Assembly (NCBI RefSeq): GCF_030161555.1
Contig: NZ_BSUK01000001.1
Coordinates: 1 to 64,000, forward strand
Source: Luteimicrobium album
Lineage (GTDB): Bacteria > Actinomycetota > Actinomycetes > Actinomycetales > Cellulomonadaceae
Length of the DNA: 64,000 bases
Reading direction: 5' to 3'
In this document: one piece after another, positions 1 to 7,284 of the stretch
Layout: each line of letters begins with the position of its first letter
Numbering within the stretch: the stretch's first letter is position 1
Made by a program: the position numbers and the translations under genes
Notes under the pieces: generated by a model
The model's database searches: none
Told to the model about the DNA's origin: nothing
The model's input: the letters and a program-made list of their open reading frames with translations, nothing else

Positions 1-462
1 GCTCGCGTGCAGCGTGCACATGCCCGGGATGCCGGAGTTCAAGGCGATCAGCAGGTCGAACGCCTCGGCCTCGCGGACCTCGCCGATGACGATGCGGTCG
101 GGGCGCATGCGCAGCGCCTCCTTGACGAGACGGCGGAGCGTGATCTCGCCGGTGCCCTCGAGGCTGGGCTGGCGGCACTGCATCGCGACGAGGTCCCGCG
201 CGGCGATCCGGAGCTCGAAGACCTCCTCGCAGGTGATGATCCGCTGCGTCGCGGGCACCGATCCGGCGAGCGCGTTGAGCATCGTCGTCTTGCCGGCCTG
301 CGTCGCGCCCGACACGAGGACGTTGAGCCCGGCGCGCACGGTCGCGTCGAGGAACGACGCCGCCTGCCCGGTCAGGGACCCCAGCGCGACGAGGTCGCCC
401 AGGTGCGACGCGCGCAGGACGTGCTTGCGGATGTTGACCGCCATCTCAGCGCGCGTGACGTC
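1..462 (-). pseudogene. CpaF/TadA-type secretion ATPase, C-terminal fragment, split by prophage
   Basis: The minus-strand frame is open from the prophage junction to the window edge. It encodes the catalytic core of a type IV/Tad pilus secretion ATPase that powers pilus assembly at the inner membrane face. Visible are NIRKHVLRA after the junction, the Walker A motif GATQAGKTT (about 283-312), the Asp-box-like ITCEEVFELR, the arginine-rich ALRMRPDRIVIGEVR Walker B region and MCTLHAS. The N-terminal part lies at 38790-39240; joining the two at CGTC restores the frame (VVIPD then VTRAEMAVNIRK). An in-frame ATG at 444 could allow translation of this half alone, but the N-terminal domain would be missing, so the pilus ATPase is probably inactive while the prophage is present. 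The gene continues beyond base 1. Confidence 0.9.
459..462. other. attL: attL crossover core (CGTC)
   Basis: The sequence to the left (GCGCGTGA then CGTC) is host cpaF; to the right (CGTC then CGCTATCCGATGG) is phage. The only identity with the right border is the 4-base CGTC, typical of serine integrases, which need a 2-base core. It lies two bases from the integrase stop codon (465-467), so the phage attachment site sits at the 3' end of the integrase gene. Confidence 0.8.
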
Positions 463-464
463 CG

Positions 465-1912
465 CTATCCGATGGGACGCAGAGTGCTCCAGACCGGGAC
501 GACGTCGGCGCGCCGCTCCTCGAAGCGCACCTCGACCCGCGCGATCAGAGCCCGCAGCGCGGACCGCTTCGCCTCGACCGGGAGCGTCACCCAGTCCGCC
601 AGGACCTCGCGCGCGATCTTCGACGGGTCGTCGGGCATGCGCACGATCAGCCGCTCCGCCGCGGCGAGGCCGGACGTGAGCCGGTCGCGGCGCTCCATGA
701 TCTCGTCGCGCGTCACCCGGTACGCGGCCTCCGGCACAAGCCCCGAGGCGAGGTGCCCGGTGAGGGCGGCGAGCTGGCGGTCCAGGCCGGTGATCTCGCG
801 GGCGATGCGCTGCGCCTCGAGGCGCGCGTCCGATCGACGGCGGCCCGGGCCGCGGTGTTCTCGACGTCGTCCGCGACGTCGCGCAGCCACGCGAGCACGG
901 CGTCCTCGACGAGGCGCAAGGAGATCGACCAGCGCGGCCCGTGTCCCTCGGCGCGGCCGAAGTCCCCGCACCGGTACCCGAGGAACCCTTCACGCTGCCG
1001 GTTCCGCGCCGACGGGGCGATGCGGTACCCGTTCATCCCGGCCCCGCACTCGCACCGCGCGATCCCAGACAGCAGGTACCGGCGCTTCACCTGCCGCTCT
1101 GCCGCGCGCGCCTCACGCTCGGCCCGGTACGCCTCCCACGTCTCGACGTCGACGATGCCCTGGTGCGCGCCGTCGTGGAGCTCGCCGTGGTAGACGACGT
1201 ACCCGGCGTGGATCGGCGAGTCGAGGCACTGCACGATCGTCGTGTCGTGCCACGCGGGGGCGTGCATCGGCTTGAGGCCGAGGCCGTTGAACCAGGCTGC
1301 GAGCTCGCGGTGCCCTGCGCCGGCGAGGTACCGGCGGTACGCCTGCTCGATGTACGGGGCCGTGTCGGGGTCGGGGGTGACGGCGCCGTCGGCCCAGGCC
1401 CACCCCCAGGGGAGCTTCCCGCCGGGTGGGAGGCCGCGGGCGACGCGGGAGGCGTGGACCTCCTGCCACTGCTCGCTGATGCGTTCGGACTCGAACGCGG
1501 CGAGCTCGGTCATGACGCCGCGCGCGAACCGGCCCGCGGCGGTGCCGTCGTTGGGTTCGGTGGCGGATTCGATGCGGCCGCCGGCGACGTCGACGCGGTC
1601 GGCTGCGATGGCCCAGTCCTTGCGGTTGCGGGACAGGCGGGACCAGCGCCACAGGACGACGACGTCGGCGGCGCGGGTCTCGATCATGTCCATGACGCGT
1701 TGAACAGCGGGCCGCTTCCAGGTGCGCCCGGAGATGCCGGGGTCGGCTTCGACGGCGACGACGTCGTATCCGTGGCGGGCGCAGTAGTCGCGTCCGGCGG
1801 TCTCCTGCAGCTCGAGGCTGATCGACTCCTCGCGGTAGGTCGACTGGCGCAGGTAGAGGACCGCGCGCGGCGGCGTGTCGGGGACGGGGCGGAGGCCAGC
1901 ACGAGGAGTCAT
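465..1912 (-). CDS. int: Large serine recombinase (phage integrase), one-base frameshift
   Basis: Integrates and excises the prophage by serine-mediated strand exchange. From the ATG at 1912 the protein has a resolvase domain with the nucleophile in VLYLRQST (Ser24) and downstream ESISLELQ, a recombinase domain, a zinc ribbon with CECGAGM and YRCGDFG, then a coiled coil and a C-terminal tail ending in LRPIG. The frame breaks near 825-835 in the coiled coil: upstream reads AAVDRTRA, downstream reads LEAQRIAREITGLDRQ. Adding one base gives 483 codons, a normal size for this family. The start at 1912 is preferred over the longer open frame to 1981 because that would overlap the lipoprotein gene, which stops at 1920. 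The gene end abuts attL. The break is probably a sequence error; if real, the prophage could not excise by itself. Confidence 0.9.
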
Positions 1913-1919
1913 AGGCGGG

Positions 1920-2570
1920 TCAGAACTTCCACTCCCAGCCCGTGTCGCCCTGGCCGTTGAGGCTGTACACGACGACCCCATGCTTGGTCTTGGAGTCGAG
2001 CACGACCAAGCCCTTCGCCTTCTGTGCTGGGCCGATCGATGTGGGGATCACTTCGGAGTCATCTGCGCATGCGAACGCGGCTGCTGTCGCGGGGTTCGAC
2101 TGGTTGTAGCCGTCTGAACCGATGAGCGACCAGGTGGCTGGACCGATACCGAGAGCCGTGCCTCCGGTGAGCGACAGCGCCTTCACGAGTTCCTTCGACG
2201 TGCGCGCTTCGACCGTGAGCGCGACGAGGTGGCCAGCTTTCGACTTGGTGGCGAACTGGCCGTCGCATGTGGGGTCGACCTTGATCTTCGTGACCCGGAT
2301 CTGGAATGCCGCGTCCCCGAGATTGTCCCCGTTCGAACCTGACACCCAGCCCCACTCCCCGGCCTTCTTCTCCACGTTCCCTCGCGCGCTCGTCGGAGCC
2401 GCGGTCGGTGTGACCTCAGCGGTGGGGGTCGGCTTGAGCTGGGCTTGGACTGTCTGAGTGACGGTCGCCGTCACCGTGACGGGCGGTGCACTGGGGCCCG
2501 ATGACGAGCACGCGGCGAGCGTCCCAGCTGCGACGACAGTGATGGTTGCGAGAGCGTACTTACGAGGCAT
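1920..2570 (-). CDS. Prophage lipoprotein
   Basis: 216 residues. The ATG at 2570 gives a classic lipoprotein signal: MPRKYALATITVVAAGTLAAC, with lipobox LAAC before a Ser-rich linker (SSSGPSAPP), then a Thr/Pro-rich stretch and a globular domain rich in beta-strand patterns (WGWVSGSNGDN, QIRVTKIKVDPTCDG, HLVALTVEA). It should be exported and anchored on the outer face of the membrane. The C-terminal part resembles DUF4352-type lipoprotein folds in layout, but I do not recognise a specific family. Prophage lipoproteins in this position may block superinfection or alter the cell surface; that role is inferred. It lies immediately upstream of int on the same strand with a gap of 7 bases. Confidence 0.8.
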   Translation of the reverse strand: MPRKYALATITVVAAGTLAACSSSGPSAPPVTVTATVTQTVQAQLKPTPTAEVTPTAAPTSARGNVEKKAGEWGWVSGSNGDNLGDAAFQIRVTKIKVDPTCDGQFATKSKAGHLVALTVEARTSKELVKALSLTGGTALGIGPATWSLIGSDGYNQSNPATAAAFACADDSEVIPTSIGPAQKAKGLVVLDSKTKHGVVVYSLNGQGDTGWEWKF

Positions 2571-2635
2571 GGACGGATCATCCCGTACCGCGCCGAGGCG
2601 ACGAACCGTGCGAACGGGTGAAGTCTGTGAGCGCG

Positions 2636-3088
2636 TCATGCGGGGTCGTCTTGGTTGAGGATCATCGCGGCGACGCGACCCTTCTCGTCGTCGGTGAGGT
2701 GTTCGATCCTGGCGCGGAGCGTGTCGACGTCGACCCACAGCTCGTCAGCCAGCTCAGCCTCGGACGTCGCCCACTTCCATGCGGCGAGGAGGTCGTCGAG
2801 GTCGATGAGCCGCCGGGCGGCCAGCGCACGTGCTGCCTGTTCGTCACGGCGCCGGCATCCGTCCGTGTGGCCGAGGTCGACGTGTGCGAGCTCGTGCGCG
2901 AGGGTGCAGCGGCGCTGCACCTGGGTCTGGTGCGGGTGCAGAACGATCATGGTGCGGCCGTCTGTGAAGCCGAGGAGTCCAGGTAGGACGGCCCAGTGGA
3001 GTCGGATGTGGGGCCGGTTCGCGAGTGCACGCCAGGGATGGAACATCGAGGTGAACGTACCGCCGCCCGAGGCCACTGTCGAACGCAT
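2636..3088 (-). CDS. ImmA/IrrE-type metallopeptidase
   Basis: 150 residues with the zinc protease motif HELAH at residues 65-69 (context CTLAHELAHVDLGH), the hallmark of ImmA/IrrE peptidases (COG2856). Family members cleave or inactivate the HTH repressor of the same mobile element, as ImmA does to ImmR in ICEBs1. Here the repressor gene lies upstream in the same leftward operon (4712-5218). The start ATG (3088) sits inside a perfect SOS box and right after a -10-like TAGATT, so expression is probably leaderless and LexA-controlled. The C-terminal third is acidic and helical (LWVDVDTLRARIEHLTDDEKG) and may recognise the target. Confidence 0.85.
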   Translation of the reverse strand: MRSTVASGGGTFTSMFHPWRALANRPHIRLHWAVLPGLLGFTDGRTMIVLHPHQTQVQRRCTLAHELAHVDLGHTDGCRRRDEQAARALAARRLIDLDDLLAAWKWATSEAELADELWVDVDTLRARIEHLTDDEKGRVAAMILNQDDPA

Positions 3089-3099
3089 GTTCGAATCTA
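3079..3099 (-). promoter_or_regulatory. SOS (LexA) box and -10 element overlapping the ImmA-like start codon
   Basis: TCGAACGCATGTTCGA at 3079-3094 matches the Gram-positive/actinobacterial LexA site (TCGAAC N4 GTTCGA) with no mismatch. On the minus strand TAGATT (3099-3094) precedes it like a -10 hexamer, and the ATG lies in the 4-base spacer. LexA bound here would cover the transcription start and the start codon. The same geometry occurs at 54555-54575. Confidence 0.85.
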
Positions 3100-3675
3100 G
3101 GCGGTGTGGCGCACCGTTAGCTCCGGAGGTTCGCGGCGCTGCAGTTCGTCATCAGCTTCACGAACCGCCGGATCCACGTTCGCTTCGTACCCCTCGAAGA
3201 CCGTGTTGACGATGAGGACAACCAGGAGGAGCACGTAAGCGCCGAGTCCGACAGCGAGGCTGTTCCAAAGGCGCGTCGGCGCCAATCCAGCCTTGACGAA
3301 GACGGCGACCGCGGTCGCAGCGCAGCAAGCGATGACACCCACGAGAGCGTGAGCGGCCGCTGCGTCGACGGATCTCCGAGCTGGAGCCTCTGACGCGGGG
3401 CGCCGGCCAGCCCGTTCGTCGAGGCGGCTTCTCCAGGCCGCAATCTGAGCGAAGACCGCTATGAGGACCCCGCCAAGGAGGGCGAAGCCCCCGATCAGGG
3501 CATCGGCAACTGTCGCTACGGACCAATGGCGCCAGAACGCTACTGCGGCCAGTGCGACCGGGATGCCGTAGAGGAACCCACGGGACCACCAGTCGGGTGC
3601 TCCGCCCCGGTGGTTCCTGAGATCGGCCAGTCCCTCCCAGTGTCGCAAGAAGAGCTCGGCCGGACCCATAGGCAT
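3097..3675 (-). CDS. Four-helix membrane protein, RexB-like candidate
   Basis: 192 residues. Four hydrophobic segments are visible at about 33-48, 58-80, 107-128 and 138-160, separated by charged loops (WRSRLDERAGRRP between the second and third), with an acidic/basic C-terminal tail (EADDELQRREPPEL). It follows the cytosolic protein of 3707-4678 after 31 bases and precedes the ImmA-like gene by 8 bases. A small four-helix membrane protein next to a repressor gene and a soluble partner is the arrangement of lambda RexA/RexB, where RexB forms a membrane channel triggered during superinfection. I see no sequence identity that proves this; the call rests on topology and position. Confidence 0.6.
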   Translation of the reverse strand: MPMGPAELFLRHWEGLADLRNHRGGAPDWWSRGFLYGIPVALAAVAFWRHWSVATVADALIGGFALLGGVLIAVFAQIAAWRSRLDERAGRRPASEAPARRSVDAAAAHALVGVIACCAATAVAVFVKAGLAPTRLWNSLAVGLGAYVLLLVVLIVNTVFEGYEANVDPAVREADDELQRREPPELTVRHTA

Positions 3676-3706
3676 CGCGTCACGCTCCTCAGATCGGCTC
3701 CCTGGT

Positions 3707-4678
3707 TCAGATGGTTATATCGGTGCCCTCTGACAGTGTCCCACTGAGGAGGGAGCGCGCACTTGCGATCCAGGAGTCGTCGTCGAGCGGTAGATCCGCG
3801 CTGAACTCGTACGTGAACAGTGCGCGGATCGAATCGGGCCGGATCGTCTTGCGGCCCTCGTCATTCTCGACAACCAGAGCGGCATCGTCGAACCGGAGGC
3901 CAGTCTCATCGAGAGCCTCTGGGCTGTAGCCGGCGATAGATTCGATCCTGACGACGTACTCGGAGTCACCGCCACCCTCCGCCCATCGGAGGGCCTCGCG
4001 AAGGAGACCCTCACGCTCGTAGTCCGCGTCGACGTGGTGCGTCAGCTTGGTGGCGACAGACCTTCGACGCCCCGGTTCGCTGGGCCGGTACTGCCGCAGT
4101 TCTGCGGTGACCTTCTCGGCGTTCCGGATGAGCTCCATGATCCGGCGACGATCCGCAACCTGGTTGACCTTGGGACGCAGCCACCTGTCAGCATCGAGCC
4201 GAAAGCCTTCGTAGCCCAACCATCGAACCAACATCGTGATGGGGCATGTCCTCGCGATCGTTTCAACCACGAGACGCCCTTCGGGTCCTGACTCAGGGAC
4301 AAACAGCAGGGCTCGGTATTCGTGGACTGGGGCACGCTGCGAGATGTCGACCGCGCCGTCGCGGCCTAGCGCTTCGTCGAACTCGCCGTGGTAGCCGTGC
4401 TTCAGCTTGTAGAGCGTCTGCCCCGGGCCAACGGCGCGGACGTCGTCACAGCGCAGTTGGGGAGTCTCGCGTGGAGGGTGCGGGTCCTCCTCCCACTCGG
4501 CAGGTCGGCGAAGATCCGGCACCCCGGAGACCAGCCCGCGCGTCATCAGCGACTCGCCGCACGCCACCAGAAGGTCTTCCGCAGAGGCACTGGCGCTCCC
4601 CGGCTCGCCGAGATCGAGGCGCGTGCGCTTCGATGGTCCCCGCGTCACCCAGAACTCGAAGACTCGTGCTCCGAACAC
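3707..4678 (-). CDS. Soluble immunity-region protein, RexA-like candidate
   Basis: 323 residues from a GTG at 4678; no transmembrane segment and no family I recognise. Visible features: an N-terminal segment MFGARVFEFWVTRGPSKRTR, a central part with LYKLKHGYHGEFDEAL and EYRALLFVPESGPEGRLVVE, a basic helical stretch (RRRIMELIRNAEKVTAELR), and an acidic C-terminus (LRFDDAALVVENDEG, LPLDDDSW). It lies between the repressor and the four-helix membrane protein on the same strand, with gaps of about 30 bases on each side, so all are probably co-transcribed from the lysogenic promoter. The position suggests a sensor for a membrane effector in superinfection exclusion; this is inferred from context. 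Confidence 0.55.
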   Translation of the reverse strand: MFGARVFEFWVTRGPSKRTRLDLGEPGSASASAEDLLVACGESLMTRGLVSGVPDLRRPAEWEEDPHPPRETPQLRCDDVRAVGPGQTLYKLKHGYHGEFDEALGRDGAVDISQRAPVHEYRALLFVPESGPEGRLVVETIARTCPITMLVRWLGYEGFRLDADRWLRPKVNQVADRRRIMELIRNAEKVTAELRQYRPSEPGRRRSVATKLTHHVDADYEREGLLREALRWAEGGGDSEYVVRIESIAGYSPEALDETGLRFDDAALVVENDEGRKTIRPDSIRALFTYEFSADLPLDDDSWIASARSLLSGTLSEGTDITI

Positions 4679-4711
4679 CTGCTACCCCTATCTATCGCCT
4701 GGAGCTGTCGC

Positions 4712-5218
4712 TCACGACGGCTCATCCGAGCCTGAGTCCTGCGACTCCTCCCCCGATGTCGCGTCAGGCGCGGCGGCCGGCACTCCGGGGCGAGCCGCTA
4801 GCGCAAGCGCGTCGGGGGCGAGCGCGGCGGAGGACTCTGCATCGCGGCGCGCCTCGTCGAGCTCACGATTGGACCGCGCGAACTGCCGCACGATGTCAAC
4901 GACCACGCGACGCTGGTCGGCGGAGAGCAGATCCGCGTCAGGCGGCAGGAGTTCGGCGAGCGGCTGCACCGGAAGCGGTTCACGGGCAGCCAGCAGGACC
5001 TCGACGAGCGGAACGCCGGAAAGCTCGGCGAGCGCTTCGAGGGTGCGGCGCGTAGGCCGAGAGGTGTAGGTGCCCGCGATGATCTTGTCGACCGTCGTGT
5101 ACGAGAGTGTGAGGCCGCGCCGTTTGGCTTCGCGATCGAGCGCTCGCCCTTGCAGCCCTCCAGCTCGCTCCGATGCCCTGAGCGCAACGTCCCTCAGCGT
5201 GAGTGGATTCTTGGTCAC
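4712..5218 (-). CDS. HTH immunity repressor
   Basis: 168 residues from the GTG at 5218 (VTKNPLTLRDVALRASERAG). An HTH of the kind found in phage repressors spans about residues 20-62 (GRALDREAKRRGLTLSYTTVDKIIAGTY) and is followed by a regulatory tail with a coiled-coil part (QFARSNRELDEARRDAESS) and a Ser/Asp-rich end. The longer open frame to 5377 runs over the operator region and is unlikely. Divergent from the HTH gene at 5389, with repeated TGACAAG sites between them, it is the obvious candidate for maintaining lysogeny and the obvious substrate of the ImmA-like peptidase. Confidence 0.75.
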   Translation of the reverse strand: MTKNPLTLRDVALRASERAGGLQGRALDREAKRRGLTLSYTTVDKIIAGTYTSRPTRRTLEALAELSGVPLVEVLLAAREPLPVQPLAELLPPDADLLSADQRRVVVDIVRQFARSNRELDEARRDAESSAALAPDALALAARPGVPAAAPDATSGEESQDSGSDEPS

Positions 5219-5327
5219 GGTCCCGATCCTGTCGGCGCTGTTCTCGCTGATGCCACCTTCGGCCCTAGGGGAACACACAAGTGACAGCGCCACCTTACGG
5301 CCTGACCTGCAAGTTCGTGCGCACCTC

Positions 5328-5377
5328 TTGACAAGTGCGTGACAAGCGCGGCAGGCTCCACTTGTCACCCGGGACAA
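5328..5377 (+). promoter_or_regulatory. Lysogenic switch region: early promoter and TGACAAG operators
   Basis: TGACAAG occurs at 5329-5335 and 5340-5346, exactly 11 bases (one helical turn) apart, with the inverted form CTTGTCA at 5361-5367 and GGACAA at 5372-5377. A -35-like TTGACA (5328-5333) and a -10-like CAGGCT (5352-5357, spacer 18) lie within the repeats and would drive the rightward genes. Repressor bound at these sites would block that promoter. The binding protein is inferred. Confidence 0.55.
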
Positions 5378-5388
5378 ACGGAGGCACG

Positions 5389-5700
5389 ATGGTCACCCGA
5401 CGACCGAAAGTCAGATTCCTCAGGGAGGTGTGGATGCGAGTCAAGGACCCCGGTGCGATCCGTCGCGCAAGGCTCCGAGCCGGATACACCCAGTACGACC
5501 TCGCGGCGCTCGCGCGCTGCACGCAGGCGGCAATCTCGGCCCTAGAGACAGGCGCCATGCGCGGCTGCTCGCAAGATCTCGGCAGCACGATTGCGAAGTA
5601 CCTCGACCGCGACGTGGAGGACCTCTTCGAGGCCCATGTCGGATCTCGCGCGCATCGAGTGACAAACGCGGCCGGCTCCGTTCGTCAGGTGGCGGTGTGA
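5389..5700 (+). CDS. Xre-type HTH regulator (Cro-like or excise-like)
   Basis: 103 residues from the ATG at 5389, chosen over the upstream ATG at 5335 because GGAGG lies at 5380-5384. A canonical HTH_3 domain is visible: IRRARLRAGYTQYDLAALARCTQAAISALE, then the turn to STIAKYLDRDVEDLFE. It is the first gene of the rightward early operon, divergent from the repressor, and so is likely the Cro-type regulator or an early activator. Its end carries a second copy of the operator (5660-5687). The next gene begins inside its stop codon (GTGTGA). Confidence 0.8.
   Translation: MVTRRPKVRFLREVWMRVKDPGAIRRARLRAGYTQYDLAALARCTQAAISALETGAMRGCSQDLGSTIAKYLDRDVEDLFEAHVGSRAHRVTNAAGSVRQVAV
5660..5687 (+). promoter_or_regulatory. 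Second copy of the switch operator
   Basis: TGACAAACGCGGCCGGCTCC followed by GTTCGTCA repeats the layout and most bases of 5340-5367 (TGACAAGCGCGGCAGGCTCC followed by ACTTGTCA); about 23 of 30 positions agree. It lies at the 3' end of the Xre gene, just before the GTG of the next gene at 5697, and may be a secondary repressor site acting on downstream early genes. Confidence 0.45.
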
Positions 5701-5891
5701 CGACGCGTGACGAAGCGATCGCGAAGGCGGGTGCGTGCATCGCGGAGGGACGGCGTGTCCGCGACTCCCTGCCGGTCGCGGAGGCTGCGCGCCGCGCCCA
5801 CGTCGCCGGCGGGCCGTCCATCGAAGAGCTCGAGCAGCTCATTGCCGCCCAGCGCGGCCAGCAGACCCAGACCGCACCCGACGCGGCCTGA
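5697..5891 (+). CDS. Small early phage protein
   Basis: 64 residues from a GTG overlapping the previous stop. Mostly helical and charged (DEAIAKAGACIAEGRRVRDS, EELEQLIAAQRGQQTQ). No family recognised. Tight translational coupling to the Xre gene and the real-coding base bias support it. Confidence 0.55.
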   Translation: MTTRDEAIAKAGACIAEGRRVRDSLPVAEAARRAHVAGGPSIEELEQLIAAQRGQQTQTAPDAA

Positions 5892-5909
5892 ACCCAAGCA
5901 GAACACAAC

Positions 5910-5945
5910 GAAGCCCGGCACCCCTACCACGAGACACCGGGCTTC
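5910..5945 (+). terminator. Hairpin between early genes
   Basis: GAAGCCCGG (5910-5918) and CCGGGCTTC (5937-5945) form a perfect 9-bp stem with an 18-base loop. No T-run follows, so it may attenuate or process the early transcript rather than stop it outright. Confidence 0.4.
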
Positions 5946-5971
5946 ATCGATCGAACAGGAGACATCGTCCC

Positions 5972-6319
5972 ATGAACACCCAGCACCTCCCCCGACACGC
6001 GAAGCCCGGGCCCCTCACCGGCAAGCTGCAGTTCCAGGAAGAGCGCGCGAAGCTCGCCGCCCGCAACGGCGAAACCTGCCCGCCCGTCCCAGGCCGTCAC
6101 CGCGGTTCCCCCAAGCACACCGTCGTCACCGTCACCTCGACGCTGAGCATCCCCGACCGCGCGCGACGCGCCGGCGCGAACGCCATCACCGGCGAGTGGT
6201 GGGACCCCGAGACCAACACCTGGTACCGCCTCGACCGCACCGACTTCGGGTTCGCCGTCACCGACCCGTCCGAGGTCGACGCGCCGATCGACTACGAGCT
6301 CACCGAGCAGGCCGCCTGA
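5972..6319 (+). CDS. Hypothetical early phage protein
   Basis: 115 residues; start ATG has CAGGAGAC about 10 bases upstream. N-terminal half is basic (NTQHLPRHAKPGPLTGKLQFQEERAKLAARN), the C-terminal half is acidic with aromatic residues (GEWWDPETNTWYRLDRTDFGFAVTD). Unknown function. Its stop overlaps the next start (TGATG). Confidence 0.6.
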   Translation: MNTQHLPRHAKPGPLTGKLQFQEERAKLAARNGETCPPVPGRHRGSPKHTVVTVTSTLSIPDRARRAGANAITGEWWDPETNTWYRLDRTDFGFAVTDPSEVDAPIDYELTEQAA

Positions 6320-6684
6320 TGGGCGGGCGCTGGCAGTTCAGCTCCCACGCGGCCGACCGCGCGCCTGCCGAGGTCCTCGACCTCCGCGCCGCCCGCGCCC
6401 ACCGCCTCGACGCGCACCTCGCCGAGCAGACCGCCGCCGCCGTCGCCCGCGTCCAGCAGGCCGACGGTCCGCCCCGGCACGCCCGCCGCCCCGCGTCGGG
6501 CCCGAACCCGCTCGGCGTCGCGATCGTCGCCGCCGCCGCGTTCGGCCTCATCGCCGCCGGCCTCGTCCTCGCCCTGTCGGCGCGGAACCTGTCCGCCGCG
6601 CACTTCACGGCCGTCGGGCTCGCCGCCGCGGGCTTCGGCCTCCTCGTCCGCCTGCACGTCGTCAACACCCGGAGGCCCCGATGA
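6319..6684 (+). CDS. Small membrane protein, early region
   Basis: 121 residues, start overlapping the previous stop. The N-terminal half is soluble and His/Arg/Ala-rich; two hydrophobic segments follow at about 75-95 (LGVAIVAAAAFGLIAAGLVLALS) and 98-115 (FTAVGLAAAGFGLLVRLHVV), ending in a basic tail (NTRRPR). Function unknown; membrane proteins in early regions sometimes act on host metabolism or exclusion. Confidence 0.6.
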   Translation: MGGRWQFSSHAADRAPAEVLDLRAARAHRLDAHLAEQTAAAVARVQQADGPPRHARRPASGPNPLGVAIVAAAAFGLIAAGLVLALSARNLSAAHFTAVGLAAAGFGLLVRLHVVNTRRPR

Positions 6685-6893
6685 AGACCGCCCGTCCCCC
6701 GCGCGCCGCCGCCGTCATCGAGGACGCCGAGTTCCTCGCGTCCTGGGGCGTCGGCCTCACCGCCGCCGCGAAGCGCCTCGGGTACTGCTCCGCGAACTCG
6801 CTCGAGAAGACCCTGCACCGCCTCGGCCGGTACGACCTCGCCGCCCGGCTCCGCACCTTCGAGCCGCTGTCCACCCACGCCCTCGCCGCCTGA
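6681..6893 (+). CDS. Small HTH-like early protein
   Basis: 70 residues, ATGA overlap with the previous gene. The pattern LASWGVGLTAAAKRLGYCSANSLEKTLHRLGRYDLA resembles a small helix-turn-helix of the type seen in actinophage early genes. Probably DNA binding; specific role unknown. Confidence 0.6.
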   Translation: MKTARPPRAAAVIEDAEFLASWGVGLTAAAKRLGYCSANSLEKTLHRLGRYDLAARLRTFEPLSTHALAA

Positions 6894-6909
6894 ACGGAGA
6901 CCCACAACC

Positions 6910-7284
6910 ATGACCACCAACGACATCGCCACCCCGACGTCGGACGGCCTCACCGACGACCAGCTCGTCGTCGTCGAACAGCTCGCGATCCGGAAGGCCA
7001 AGCTCCGCGACGAGAAGACCTCGATCGACGAGGAGATCGCCGCGATCGACACCCAGCTCCGCGCGCTCCTCCCGGACGGGACGACGCAGGCCGGGCAGCT
7101 CAAAGTCATCGTGACCGTCCCGGCGCGCCTGGACACGAAGAAGCTCGCCGAGGCGTTCGGGCCGGCGCAGCACCCGGTGCTCTACCGGGCCGCGATCGAC
7201 ACGGCCGCGGTCAAGGAGCACATGTCCCCCGCCCAGCTGCGCCCCTTCCAGGTCGCGGGCGCGCGCACGGTGACGGTCCGATGA
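6910..7284 (+). CDS. Coiled-coil early phage protein
   Basis: 124 residues. A helical, highly charged segment (VEQLAIRKAKLRDEKTSIDEEIAAIDTQLRALL) is followed by a beta-rich part (GQLKVIVTVPARLDTKKL) and a conserved-looking tail (LYRAAIDTAAVKEHMSPAQL). The layout (long coiled coil, then a 'lysine to hydrophobic' strand) is common in phage proteins near replication genes, such as Gp157-like nuclease-associated proteins, but I cannot assign it firmly. Confidence 0.55.
   Translation: MTTNDIATPTSDGLTDDQLVVVEQLAIRKAKLRDEKTSIDEEIAAIDTQLRALLPDGTTQAGQLKVIVTVPARLDTKKLAEAFGPAQHPVLYRAAIDTAAVKEHMSPAQLRPFQVAGARTVTVR

Noticed and set aside
820-840. Programmed -1 frameshift in the integrase
   Set aside because: No slippery heptamer is present and integrases of this family are normally read in one frame.
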